A stretch of DNA of 64,000 nucleotides from contig NZ_CAJXWY010000007.1 in the NCBI RefSeq assembly GCF_913062725.1, forward strand, positions 1-64,000, written 5' to 3'. Of this stretch, positions 54,233-62,508 are shown piece by piece (position 1 is the stretch's first letter; every line of letters starts with the position of its first letter). The position numbers and the translations under genes are program-made. The stretch is from an uncultured Thiohalocapsa sp. GTDB lineage: Bacteria; Pseudomonadota; Gammaproteobacteria; Chromatiales; Chromatiaceae. The notes beneath the pieces are model-generated. The model did no database searches. It saw only the letters and a list, made by a program, of their open reading frames with translations, and had not been told where the DNA came from.

Positions 54233-54300
54233 GGCGACACAGTTGCCCGGCGCCCGCCCGCCCGCAGCGCCGGCGCCATGCCTGGCGCCGGGCAGGTGAG

Positions 54301-54331
54301 GCCCGGGCCGCCGCACCGGCGCGGCCCGGGT
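54301..54331. terminator. GC hairpins between convergent hsp20 and the ACP operon
   Basis: GCCCGGGCCGC (54301-54311) pairs with GCGGCCCGGG(T) (54321-54331) around a 9-base loop. A second inverted repeat, TGCCCGGCGCC (54244-54254) with GGCGCCGGGCA (54284-54294), precedes it. There is no U-tract; both may act as bidirectional terminators for the converging genes. Confidence 0.4.
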
Positions 54332-54597
54332 CACTCGGGCGCGCGGGCTTGCAGCAGGTAGTCGGCGGCGGCGCCCAGGGTGGCGAGCTTGGGGTAGTCC
54401 AGCTCCGGGATGTCCACGCCGAGGCGCTCGTGCAGCGCGGCGACCCAGTTGAGGAAGTCCATGGAGTCGAGGTCGTAGTCCTCGCGCAGGTCGGCATCTG
54501 GGGCGATGGATTCGTCGGCGAGATCCGGCGCGACGCGGGTGAGCGCCTCCAGGGCAATGGCCAGGATGGCTTCGCGGGACAGGGGATGGGTGGTCAT
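54331..54597 (-). CDS. acyl carrier protein (first copy)
   Basis: 88 residues, acidic helical protein. The phosphopantetheine attachment site is Ser45 in YDLDSMDFLNW. The C-terminal IPELDYPKLATLGAAADYL resembles the second ACP in this window more than fatty-acid AcpP. It is the last gene of the dehydrogenase operon, overlapping E2 by 4 bases, so it is expected to be made together with the complex. The usual DSL motif is DSM here. Confidence 0.9.
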   Translation of the reverse strand: MTTHPLSREAILAIALEALTRVAPDLADESIAPDADLREDYDLDSMDFLNWVAALHERLGVDIPELDYPKLATLGAAADYLLQARAPE

Positions 54598-55838
54598 AGG
54601 GCCTCCGGCGCCTGCAGATGTGCCGCCAGCCCGGCCAGAAACAGCGCACCGCGGTGGCCGTCGCTGTGGCGGTGGTCAGCGGCGAGGGTGGCCGTGACCA
54701 GGGTGCGCGGCCGCACGGCATCGCCCACCACCCAGGGTCGGGTTCGCGGCGTGCCGAAGCCGACGATGGCGACCTGGGGCGGGTAGATGATGCCATAGAG
54801 GCGGTCGACGCCGCGCTCGCCGAGACTGGAGACGGTCACGGTGGGGTCCGATAGCTCGGAGGCCTTGAGGCCGCCGCTGCGCACCCGGGCCACCAGATCC
54901 CGCAGCCGGGCCATGAGCGCATCCAGGTCCTGCCGGTCGGCGTCATGGATGGCGGGCGCCACCAGCCCGCCGCCGCGGATGGCGATGGCGCAGCCCACAT
55001 GGATGGCGTCGGCCGGCTCGAAGCGGCCTGCGCGGTGGAAGCCGTTCAGCTCAGGAAACGCTTGCAGCGTCAGCGCAACGGCCTTGATGAAGAGCACCCC
55101 CGACAGCAGGCGCTGGCCGGGCGAGCGCTCGCCGTTGCGGCGCTCGAGCCAGGCGGCGGCGGCGGTGAAATCGATGTCGTGGGCCAGGTAGTAGTGGGGG
55201 ATCTCGCGCTTGGAGCGGCTCATGGCCGCGGCGATGGCCTGGCGCATGGCGGCGAGGTCCGCCTTGCCGCCGCTCGGCCGGCGTGCCGGCGCGGGCTGCG
55301 GCTGGCCAGCGCGTGCCTCGGCGGCTTCCAGGTCGGCGAGGGTGATGGCACCCTCCGGCCCGCTGCCGGTGAGCGCGGCCAGGTCCAGGCCCCGCCGTTG
55401 GGCCAGCCGTCGGGCGGCCGGCGAGGCGCGGTGACGGGGGCGTGCCGCCGCGGACGCGGCCGCGGGCGTTGCTGATCGCGGCGGCGCGGCGGCGGCCGGC
55501 TCGGGGCGATGCGCGCTGCCCCGGGGCGCGGCCCGTCCGCCGGCGGACTGCGCGCCCGTGGCCGCCGGCGGCGCCGATGGTGATGGCGACGCAGCGCCCT
55601 CGAGCGGCTCCAGCTCGGCCATGGGCGCGCCCACCGGCACCCGGTCGCCGATCGCAATGAGCGGCCGGCCCATGATCGCGTCGTGGAAGACCTCCACCTC
55701 GATGGCGCCCTTTTGCGTCTCGATGACGGCGATGGTGTCGCCCTTGGCGAGTCGCTCGCCGGGCTGCCGGGTCCACTCGATGAGGGTCCCGGCCTCCATA
55801 TCGGCGCCGAGGGAGGGCATGTGGAAGCGCTCGGTCAT
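54594..55838 (-). CDS. 2-oxoacid dehydrogenase E2 (dihydrolipoamide acyltransferase)
   Basis: 414 residues: one lipoyl domain (lipoyl Lys43 in ETQKGAIEV), a long Ala/Pro linker, a peripheral-subunit-binding domain ([20 protein letters not shown]), and the catalytic domain ending with DHRHSDG (388-394; His389 catalytic). Transfers the acyl group from lipoate to CoA. ATG 55838 overlaps the E1 beta stop. The catalytic domain is short for pyruvate E2 and closer to acetoin/branched-chain types; substrate not assigned. No E3 gene is in view. Confidence 0.92.
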   Translation of the reverse strand: MTERFHMPSLGADMEAGTLIEWTRQPGERLAKGDTIAVIETQKGAIEVEVFHDAIMGRPLIAIGDRVPVGAPMAELEPLEGAASPSPSAPPAATGAQSAGGRAAPRGSAHRPEPAAAAPPRSATPAAASAAARPRHRASPAARRLAQRRGLDLAALTGSGPEGAITLADLEAAEARAGQPQPAPARRPSGGKADLAAMRQAIAAAMSRSKREIPHYYLAHDIDFTAAAAWLERRNGERSPGQRLLSGVLFIKAVALTLQAFPELNGFHRAGRFEPADAIHVGCAIAIRGGGLVAPAIHDADRQDLDALMARLRDLVARVRSGGLKASELSDPTVTVSSLGERGVDRLYGIIYPPQVAIVGFGTPRTRPWVVGDAVRPRTLVTATLAADHRHSDGHRGALFLAGLAAHLQAPEAL

Positions 55839-56824
55839 TGCCCGAGCGTGGCCTTGGCGGCGGCGACGATGGCTGGCACCTGGGGCACGGCGGCATCCTC
55901 CAGGTGCTTGGGATAGGGAATGGGCACCTCGGCGCTGCACACCCGGCCGACGGGCGCGTCCAGTTCCCAGAAGGCCTGTTCCATGATGCGTGCGCTCACC
56001 TCCGCCGCCAGGCTGCCGCTGCGCCAGCCCTCGTCGATGATGACGGCGCGGTGGGTCTTGGCGACGGAGGCCATGAGGGTCGCGTCGTCCAGCGGGCGCA
56101 GGCTGCGCAGGTCGATGACCTCGGCGGCGATGTCCGCCGCCGCCAGCTGCGCGGCGGCCTCCAGCGTCTTGAACAGGCAACCGCCGTAGGTGATGAGGCT
56201 GACGTCCGTGCCCGCCCGGCGCACCGCCGCACCGGTGATGGGGACGGCGCTGGCATCGGCGGCGAGTGTGCCGGCGCGGTTGTAGAGCATCACGTGCTCG
56301 AACAGGATGACCGGGTCCGGGTCCGTCAGCGCCGTCCAGAGCATGCCGCGGGCGTCTTCGAGTGTCGCCGGGGCGGCGACTTTGAGCCCCGGCACATGGG
56401 CGTACCAGGTCTCCAGGCTGTGGGAGTGCTGGGCGGCGAGCTGTTTGCCGGCGCCGGTGGCCATGCGGATCACCACGGGCACATGGAACTGCCCGCCGGA
56501 CATGTGCCGGATGGTGGCGGCGTTGTTGACGATCTGATCCAGCGCCAGCAGGCTGAAGTTGACCGTCATGATCTCCACGATGGGCCACATGCCGCCCAGG
56601 GCGGCACCGATGCCGGCGCCGGTGAAGCCGCATTCCGACAGCGGCGTGTCGCGGATGCGCGCCGGGCCATAGTCGTCGTAGAGGCCCTGGCTCACGGCGT
56701 AGCAGCCGCCGTAGCGGCCCACGTCCTCGCCCATCAGGAACACCCGCGGGTCGCGGTCGAGGGCCTCGCGGATGGCGGCGCGCACCGCCTCGCGGTAGGT
56801 GATCTGGATGGTCTCGCCGCTCAC
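55835..56824 (-). CDS. 2-oxoacid dehydrogenase E1 beta subunit
   Basis: 329 residues. Thiamine-diphosphate E1 beta motifs: [26 protein letters not shown], the metal/ThDP region [17 protein letters not shown], and [16 protein letters not shown]. It resembles pyruvate/acetoin dehydrogenase beta. The GTG start is 24 bases after E1 alpha. It pairs with the E1 alpha gene just upstream. Confidence 0.93.
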   Translation of the reverse strand: MSGETIQITYREAVRAAIREALDRDPRVFLMGEDVGRYGGCYAVSQGLYDDYGPARIRDTPLSECGFTGAGIGAALGGMWPIVEIMTVNFSLLALDQIVNNAATIRHMSGGQFHVPVVIRMATGAGKQLAAQHSHSLETWYAHVPGLKVAAPATLEDARGMLWTALTDPDPVILFEHVMLYNRAGTLAADASAVPITGAAVRRAGTDVSLITYGGCLFKTLEAAAQLAAADIAAEVIDLRSLRPLDDATLMASVAKTHRAVIIDEGWRSGSLAAEVSARIMEQAFWELDAPVGRVCSAEVPIPYPKHLEDAAVPQVPAIVAAAKATLGQ

Positions 56825-56848
56825 GTTGCCTCCCGAGCACCCCGCCCG

Positions 56849-57853
56849 TCAGCCAGCCACATCGCGCGTCAGGTCCGCCACCGGCTCCCAGTCACTGCCC
56901 TCGGCAAAGTCCACCGCCGCGGCGAGCGCCTGCGCGATCTCCGCATCCAGCTGCCCGGCGGTGTCGGCATCCAGCATGCCCGCCGCTTCCAGCCAGCGGC
57001 GAAAGCGCACAATCGGACCCTGTTGCTTCCATTGCGCCACCTCCGCCTTGTCTCGGTACAGCTGGGGGTCGAACATGGAATGGGCGCGGAAGCGGTAGGT
57101 GCGACACTCCAGGAAGCGGGGGCCGCCGCCGTTGCGGATCTCGGCGATGGCCTCCCGTGCGGCGGCCTCGACGGCGATGACGTCCATCCCGTCCAGGGCC
57201 ACGGCCGGCATCTGATAGCCAGCGGCCTTGCGGGCGATGTCCGTCTCGGACTCGGAGCGCTCCAACGCGGTGCCCATGGCGTAGCGGTTGTTTTCGCAGA
57301 CGAAGAGCACCGGCAGCTGCCACAGGGCCGCCAGGTTCAGGCTCTCGTGAAAGGCGCCCTCGGCGACGGCGCCCTCGCCGAAGAAGCACGCCGTGACCTG
57401 CGTGCGCGCTTGCATGCGGTCCGCCAGCGCCAGCCCCACCGCCAGCGGAATACCCGCGCCGACGATGGCGCTGCCGCCGTAGAAGCGCCGCTCGGCGTCG
57501 AACAGATGCATGGAGCCGCCGCGGCCGCGGCTCACGCCCGTCTCCTTGCCGTACATCTCCGCCATCAGCCGGTCCATGGGCAGGCCGCGCGCCAGCGCAT
57601 GGCCGTGCTCGCGGTAGGTGGCCACCACGGCATCGGTGGGTGCGAGGCCCTGCATGATGCCGACGGCGATGGCCTCTTCGCCGGAGTACAAATGCAGGAA
57701 GCCGCGGATCTTCTCCGCGGTGTAGAGCTCGGCGCAGCGCTCTTCGAAGGCGCGGATGCGCAGCATCTCCCGCAGCAGGTGCAGGGCGTGCGTGCGGCTC
57801 AGGTGCAGCTTGTGCGCCTGGGGCGTGTTGTCTGGGGGATGCGCGTCGGTCAT
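56849..57853 (-). CDS. 2-oxoacid dehydrogenase E1 alpha subunit
   Basis: 334 residues. ThDP-binding motif [19 protein letters not shown] ending in [10 protein letters not shown], preceded by [11 protein letters not shown] and [10 protein letters not shown], which matches the pyruvate/acetoin dehydrogenase alpha type. A phosphorylation-loop-like segment [16 protein letters not shown] is present. The ATG overlaps the ligase stop by 4 bases, so the two are translationally coupled. Confidence 0.93.
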   Translation of the reverse strand: MTDAHPPDNTPQAHKLHLSRTHALHLLREMLRIRAFEERCAELYTAEKIRGFLHLYSGEEAIAVGIMQGLAPTDAVVATYREHGHALARGLPMDRLMAEMYGKETGVSRGRGGSMHLFDAERRFYGGSAIVGAGIPLAVGLALADRMQARTQVTACFFGEGAVAEGAFHESLNLAALWQLPVLFVCENNRYAMGTALERSESETDIARKAAGYQMPAVALDGMDVIAVEAAAREAIAEIRNGGGPRFLECRTYRFRAHSMFDPQLYRDKAEVAQWKQQGPIVRFRRWLEAAGMLDADTAGQLDAEIAQALAAAVDFAEGSDWEPVADLTRDVAG

Positions 57854-59625
57854 TGCTCGTCGCTCTCCAGTGTGGAGAGGTCGCCCTCCGGCAGATCCAG
57901 CTCGCGCGCCCGCAGCAGCCGGCGCATGATCTTGCCGCTGCGGGTCTTCGGCAGGTTGGTGCGGAAGTCGATGACGCGCGGGGCCACGGCGGGGCCGAGG
58001 CGCTTGCGGGCGTGGGCCAGCAGGGCGCGGCGCAGATCCTCGTCGGCGCTGACGCCGGGCTTCAGCGCCACCAGGGCCTTCACGATCTCGCCGGCGGTGG
58101 GCTCGGGGATGCCGATGGCCGCGGCCTCGGCGACGGCGTCGTGCTCCAGCAGGGCGCTCTCCACCTCGAAGGGGCCGATGAGATGGCCGGCGGATTTGAT
58201 CATGTCGTCGGCGCGGCCGAGGAACCAGAAATAGCCGTCGGCATCGCGCTTGGCCAGGTCGCCGGTGAGATACCAGCCGTCGGCGAAGCACTTGGCGTAG
58301 CGCGCCGGCTCATGCAGGTAGCCGCGGAACATGGACGGCCAGCCGGGGCGCAGCGCCAGTTGCCCGGGGGTGTCTGGGGTATCGAGCACGCTGAGCGCGC
58401 CGGACCCGCGGACATGGCGCACGATGGCCGCCTCCACCCCCGGCAGTGGCCGGCCCATGGCGCCTGGCTTGATGGGCTGACTGCGGTAGTTGGCGATCAT
58501 GATGCCGCCGGTTTCCGTCTGCCACCAGTTATCGTGGAAGGGCAGGCCGAGGACGTCCCGACCCCAGGCCACCGCCTCCGGGTTCAGCGGCTCGCCGACG
58601 CTGGCCGCGAAGCGCAGGCGGGAGAGGTCGTAGTCGGCGAAAATGCCGGGGTTGTCACGGTCTGCGAGCTTCATCAGCATGCGGATGGCCGTGGGGGCGG
58701 TGTACCAGACCGTGACCCGCTGATCCTGCAGAATGCCCAGCCAGCGCACCGGGTCCATCTCGGCGGCGTCGACGATCATGGTGGTGCCGAGCACCAGCGG
58801 CGCGATGATGCCGTAGCTGGTGCCGGTGACCCAGCCCGGGTCCGCGGTGCACCAGAAGGTATCCTGCGGGTGCAGATCCAGCGCCAGCAGACCGGTGAGG
58901 CGATGCATCACCACGGCTTCGTGCACATGCACGGCGCCCTTCGGACGGCCCGTGGTGCCGCTGGTGAAGTGCAGCAGGGCCATGTCCCCGGGCCGGGTGT
59001 GCGCCAGCCCGCCGTGGTCGGGACAGTCCGCCAGCGCCCGCTCGAGATCCAGCGTGCCGGGGGGCGGGTCGTCGCCGGCGTCGGTGAGCAGCACATGCGC
59101 CAGCCCCGGCAGTTGCGTCCGCCAGGGGGCGACTTTGCGCCGATACCAGGCGCTGGTGGTCACCAGCACCCGGGCGTCGCCGATGGTCATGCGTGCACGC
59201 ACGGGCTCCGGCCCGAAGGCCGAGAACAGCGGCGAGAATACGCGGCCCGCCTTGAGCGACCCGAGGGCGGCGACATAGAGCGCCGGCACCCGCCCCAGCA
59301 GGCTGAACACCCGCTCGCCGGGGGCCACACCCAGGCGCTCGAGCAGGTGTGCGAAGCGGCTGGTGCGGGCGGCGAGGGCGCGGTAGCTGAGGTCCAGGGG
59401 CGTCAGGTCCTTGCCGAGCCAGCGGATGGCGGTCTTGTCCGCAAGCCCGTCGTCCAGGTGCCGATCCACGGCCTCGAAGGCGATATTCAGGCCGCCGCCC
59501 GGCGAGCCGCTGAGGGCGGCTCGGGCCCGGTCCCAGGAGAAACCGGCGCAGGCCTGCGCATAGTCGCCCAGGTTGGCGGCGGGCCAGGGCGGCGGCGCGG
59601 TGTTGTGGAGCGTCTTGCAGGCCAA
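57850..59625 (-). CDS. acetate/short-chain acyl-CoA synthetase (AMP-forming)
   Basis: 591 residues from TTG 59625, chosen for GGAGG 5 bases upstream. ANL-family motifs: [19 protein letters not shown] (P-loop), [12 protein letters not shown] (the Trp of this motif limits acetate-CoA ligases to short acids), GWYLTGD, and C-terminal [10 protein letters not shown] with the acetylatable Lys. First gene of the five-gene operon; the order places acetyl-CoA formation from acetate and from 2-oxoacids together. It could also use propionate. Confidence 0.9.
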   Translation of the reverse strand: MACKTLHNTAPPPWPAANLGDYAQACAGFSWDRARAALSGSPGGGLNIAFEAVDRHLDDGLADKTAIRWLGKDLTPLDLSYRALAARTSRFAHLLERLGVAPGERVFSLLGRVPALYVAALGSLKAGRVFSPLFSAFGPEPVRARMTIGDARVLVTTSAWYRRKVAPWRTQLPGLAHVLLTDAGDDPPPGTLDLERALADCPDHGGLAHTRPGDMALLHFTSGTTGRPKGAVHVHEAVVMHRLTGLLALDLHPQDTFWCTADPGWVTGTSYGIIAPLVLGTTMIVDAAEMDPVRWLGILQDQRVTVWYTAPTAIRMLMKLADRDNPGIFADYDLSRLRFAASVGEPLNPEAVAWGRDVLGLPFHDNWWQTETGGIMIANYRSQPIKPGAMGRPLPGVEAAIVRHVRGSGALSVLDTPDTPGQLALRPGWPSMFRGYLHEPARYAKCFADGWYLTGDLAKRDADGYFWFLGRADDMIKSAGHLIGPFEVESALLEHDAVAEAAAIGIPEPTAGEIVKALVALKPGVSADEDLRRALLAHARKRLGPAVAPRVIDFRTNLPKTRSGKIMRRLLRARELDLPEGDLSTLESDEQ

Positions 59626-59847
59626 CGGGGCCTCCGTGAAGCTCGGCGGGCCCGGTGGGGCTTGCCTCAGCTTCAACCTAGGCCAGGTCGCGCCGGTCGT
59701 CAACGTGACTGCGCTGCAGTCAGCGATTTCCGCCGACGGATGACCGGCTGTGGGTGTCCGGTGAGCCTGCCCGGTGATCGGCGTCGCCAATCGGCGAGGG
59801 CGGCGCATAGACTATCCACTCGAGCACACAGCTGAGCCGGGTATGCC

Positions 59848-60375
59848 ATGTTGCGGATAGCCATCGTCATCGTAGCGGCGCTGATGTGCCCGCCGCCGGC
59901 TTGGCCGGCGGCGGAGCGGGCGCCCGCGTCGGCAGCCATCGAGGTCATCGCGGCCCTGGCGCCCGCGGTGGAGGCCACGGCCGCGGCCACGCGCCCGCGC
60001 CACTGGCCCATGAAGCGCGCATGCCTCTACTACGCCTTGGCCGGACAAGCGCTGCTGGCCCGGCACGGCATCGCCACGCGGCTGCGGCTGGGACGGGTGG
60101 TCTATCGGCCCGGCACGGCGGCGGCGCACCCCATTGCGCCCCACGCCTGGCTCGAGAGTGCCACCCACTTCATCGACTATGCGGCCCTTCCGCGCTGGGG
60201 ACAGGTGGCCATCATTCCCACCCCGATGACGGCTGCGGCGGTGGCGGTGGTGGCGCCGGGGAGCACGCGCGTGCTGGCCATCCCGGATGCGCCCGATGTC
60301 CGTCTGTGGCGCGATCTGAGCCACCACCGGCGTTGTTTTCAGGGACGATGGCGGGCCTGGCAACGGGACGGGTGA
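59848..60375 (+). CDS. secreted transglutaminase-like cysteine protein
   Basis: 175 residues with a signal peptide (AIVIVAALMCPPPAWPAA). The catalytic triad of the transglutaminase/lasso-B fold is plausible: Cys in RACLYYALAGQALLARHGI, His in APHAWLE and Asp in HFIDY. This domain cleaves or crosslinks peptides; the role here is unknown. No lasso-peptide precursor or cyclase is nearby, so it is not a lasso biosynthesis gene. Starts ATG 59848, divergent from the dehydrogenase operon. Confidence 0.65.
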   Translation: MLRIAIVIVAALMCPPPAWPAAERAPASAAIEVIAALAPAVEATAAATRPRHWPMKRACLYYALAGQALLARHGIATRLRLGRVVYRPGTAAAHPIAPHAWLESATHFIDYAALPRWGQVAIIPTPMTAAAVAVVAPGSTRVLAIPDAPDVRLWRDLSHHRRCFQGRWRAWQRDG

Positions 60376-60415
60376 GACGCGCCCCGTGCAGGCCGTGGTG
60401 CAGCGTGGGCTGTTT

Positions 60416-61411
60416 TCAACGCGGCGCGCCCAGCGCGGCGATGCCGCCGGGCGTGCCGAGTGCCGTGGCGATGCCCAGGGCCACCGCCTCCCGGGCGTCC
60501 AGCCAATCGACGCCGTCGGGTCGGGCCGCCGCGGCGCGCTCGGCGATGGCCTGGGCCTGCTCGATACCGAGACCCAGGAGATAACCGCTCTGGCGGGTAA
60601 TGGCGCCGCGGGTACCGCCGTCACCGCTGAACATCGGCAGCCGTTGCAGTCCGAGACGGGCCTGCGGCGCAATGAATCGGAGCACGCCGCCGGCGAAGGC
60701 CTGCATGCAGGCCAGCGTACAATCGCCGATCACCGCCGTGTTGAGGCCGCGGTCGCGGATCCAGCGGCCGAGCTTCTCGGCCTCGGCGAGGTCGCCGCCA
60801 TTGGATTCGATGACCAGCCCGTTGGCATCGACGGTGCGCACGATATTCATGACCGCTTCGGCCCAGCCGGCGCCGATATTGCCACTGACCACGGTCCAGT
60901 GTGTGCCCCGCGGTCCGGGCAGGGTGTGGTCCTCGCGGCAGTGCACACCAACGGCGCCGATGGCCTCAAGAGAGCCCGCCAGCCCCACCCGTAGCCGATC
61001 ATCGCCGACGCTGACGCTGACCTCGCTGCCGTGCTTGAGCGCCGTGACGGCGTGCGCCGTCAGCCGCAGCCGTTGTCCCGGCGCCTGCTCGCCGACGGCC
61101 ACCAGCTCGCCGTCGACGGCGGCGCGCACCTCGCCCCAGGGCACCCGCACCGTGCGCTGGCGGGTGAGTCTGCCGACGATGAGCTCGGGCTTGCAGTCGT
61201 CGTCGTAGCGCACCAGCACGCGCAGGCCGTCCGCGCTCGGCGCGGAGCGGGCACCGCGCGGGTCGGGCGCCCATTGCGCCTGCGCGGGGGATGTCGCCAG
61301 CGCCACGCCAAGGGCCACCAGCAGCCAACGCGCCGGCGCCGCTGCGGTGCGGCGCACCCGACGGGCGCCTTCACCGAGGGCCTCGAGCGGCACGGCAACT
61401 CGACCCGTCAC
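60416..61411 (-). CDS. periplasmic ClpP-like protein (COG3904 type) lacking the Ser nucleophile
   Basis: 331 residues. Signal sequence (WLLVALGVALATSPAQAQ). The C-terminal half follows the ClpP/crotonase plan: VIESNGGDLAEAEKLGRWIR, then GDCTLACMQAFAGG. In related proteins the second motif reads CASAC, with Ser as nucleophile; here it is CTLAC, so the Ser is replaced by Leu. The protein may be a non-catalytic relative. GTG start. Convergent with the transglutaminase-like gene. Confidence 0.65.
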   Translation of the reverse strand: MTGRVAVPLEALGEGARRVRRTAAAPARWLLVALGVALATSPAQAQWAPDPRGARSAPSADGLRVLVRYDDDCKPELIVGRLTRQRTVRVPWGEVRAAVDGELVAVGEQAPGQRLRLTAHAVTALKHGSEVSVSVGDDRLRVGLAGSLEAIGAVGVHCREDHTLPGPRGTHWTVVSGNIGAGWAEAVMNIVRTVDANGLVIESNGGDLAEAEKLGRWIRDRGLNTAVIGDCTLACMQAFAGGVLRFIAPQARLGLQRLPMFSGDGGTRGAITRQSGYLLGLGIEQAQAIAERAAAARPDGVDWLDAREAVALGIATALGTPGGIAALGAPR

Positions 61412-61611
61412 GGCCGCTGCGAGACCCAGGCCAATGCGAAGGGCCCAGCGCGGCGGTCGCGGGGCGGGTGCGCAGCGCCGACACGGCGGCGGGCCGCGCC
61501 GATGCGCAGCCGGTCGTGCGTGCTGGCGGTGGCCTGCGCCCGAGATGGGCCCGTGGACGACGCTCAGGACCGCTGCATCGGATCGCGCCCGGCGCGCGAT
61601 TGCGGTGGGCG

Positions 61612-61947
61612 TCAGGAGTCGTTGCCGGTGGTGACGCCGGCCTGCGAAGAGGCGTTACCGTTGGCTGTGCTGGCCTGCAGGGCGGCGCCACCGGCGGCGG
61701 TCGGTGCGTGGGTGGCGATGCGGACCTCGCCCACCGGGCTGAGGCGTGCGATGCGCTCGGCGGTGGTATCGGTGTTGCGATGTGCGGCGGGCTCGAACAG
61801 CACCAGGGATGCGACGCCGATCACGAGCCCGGCGGCGACGAGCCGGACGCCGACGGTGCCGATATCGAGCCGCGCGAGGACCTCGCGTAGGCTGGAGAGG
61901 ACCGCGCCGAGGGGCTGGTGGGTGCGGGTGTTGTGAGTAGTGACCAT
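61612..61947 (-). CDS. single-pass membrane protein resembling the N-terminal part of cytochrome c5
   Basis: 111 residues. One membrane helix (VRLVAAGLVIGVASLVLF), then TAERIARLSPVGEVRIATHA, which resembles the segment that precedes the haem site in cytochrome c5 proteins. No CXXCH follows and none is found in the next 100 bases in any frame. It is either a haem-less relative or a truncated gene. ATG 61947. Confidence 0.55.
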   Translation of the reverse strand: MVTTHNTRTHQPLGAVLSSLREVLARLDIGTVGVRLVAAGLVIGVASLVLFEPAAHRNTDTTAERIARLSPVGEVRIATHAPTAAGGAALQASTANGNASSQAGVTTGNDS

Positions 61948-62107
61948 GGTGGACCGAATCCTCCGCCGGGGCGGTGCTATTGTCATTTGTCGTGGCGTTG
62001 TTTGTGGTGGCACGCGCGCGTCGCGAGCCGCCGCACCAGAATTGGAGCACGCCGCAATGACATTACGCAAGTTCCCGCGGATTACACTGAACGCGCGCAG
62101 CCTGGCC

Positions 62108-62359
62108 CTAGTCGCCCCGGGTGAGCGTGTGCAGGTACGCAACACAGCCGCGCAGGCACGAGAGCCTGGGATAGTCCTGCGCGGGAATATGCACATCCAG
62201 CGTGCGCTCCAACGTGAGCACGAAGTTCAGATAGTCCACGGAGTCCAGTTCCGTCTGGTCACGGAAGTTGACGTTCGGGTCGAGGACCGCGGGATCGATG
62301 TCCGGGGCAATACGCGCCAGGGCGTCGAGCACCGTCTGTCGTAGCTGCTGGTTGTCCAT
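62108..62359 (-). CDS. acyl carrier protein (second copy)
   Basis: 83 residues. Attachment Ser40 in TELDSVDYLNFV. The end IPAQDYPRLSCLRGCVAYL has the same IPxxDYPxL pattern as the ACP at 54331-54597, so the two are paralogues of one non-FabB/AcpP type. ATG 62359. Divergent from the ADP-forming synthetase gene, 149 bases away. Confidence 0.9.
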   Translation of the reverse strand: MDNQQLRQTVLDALARIAPDIDPAVLDPNVNFRDQTELDSVDYLNFVLTLERTLDVHIPAQDYPRLSCLRGCVAYLHTLTRGD

Positions 62360-62496
62360 GGGGGCGTCGTCGGCGTCGGGGAATCGGACGCACCTGATGA
62401 TACGTCAAGCCGCCCGCGACCATGGCGCAGGCGCGGCGGGGCGCGCGACCCGCCTGCGGCCGGTGAGCGTGGGCGACGCGCAGACGCCGCGGCGTC

Positions 62497-62502
62497 TATA
62501 GT
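62497..62502 (+). promoter_or_regulatory. candidate -10 element giving a leaderless mRNA
   Basis: TATAGT (5 of 6 to consensus) ends 6 bases before the ATG at 62509, so the predicted transcript would begin at or within a base or two of the start codon. The -35 is weak. Confidence 0.45.
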
Positions 62503-62508
62503 CTGGGC

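Noticed and set aside
54594-56840. Continuous frame from the E2 gene into the E1 beta region, looking like a fusion
   Set aside because: The part upstream of 55838 is out of frame with E1 beta and has no domain; E2 begins at the ATG at 55838.
55838-58234. About 800-codon open frame opposite the E1 genes
   Set aside because: Shadow frame; the minus strand encodes intact E1 alpha and beta.
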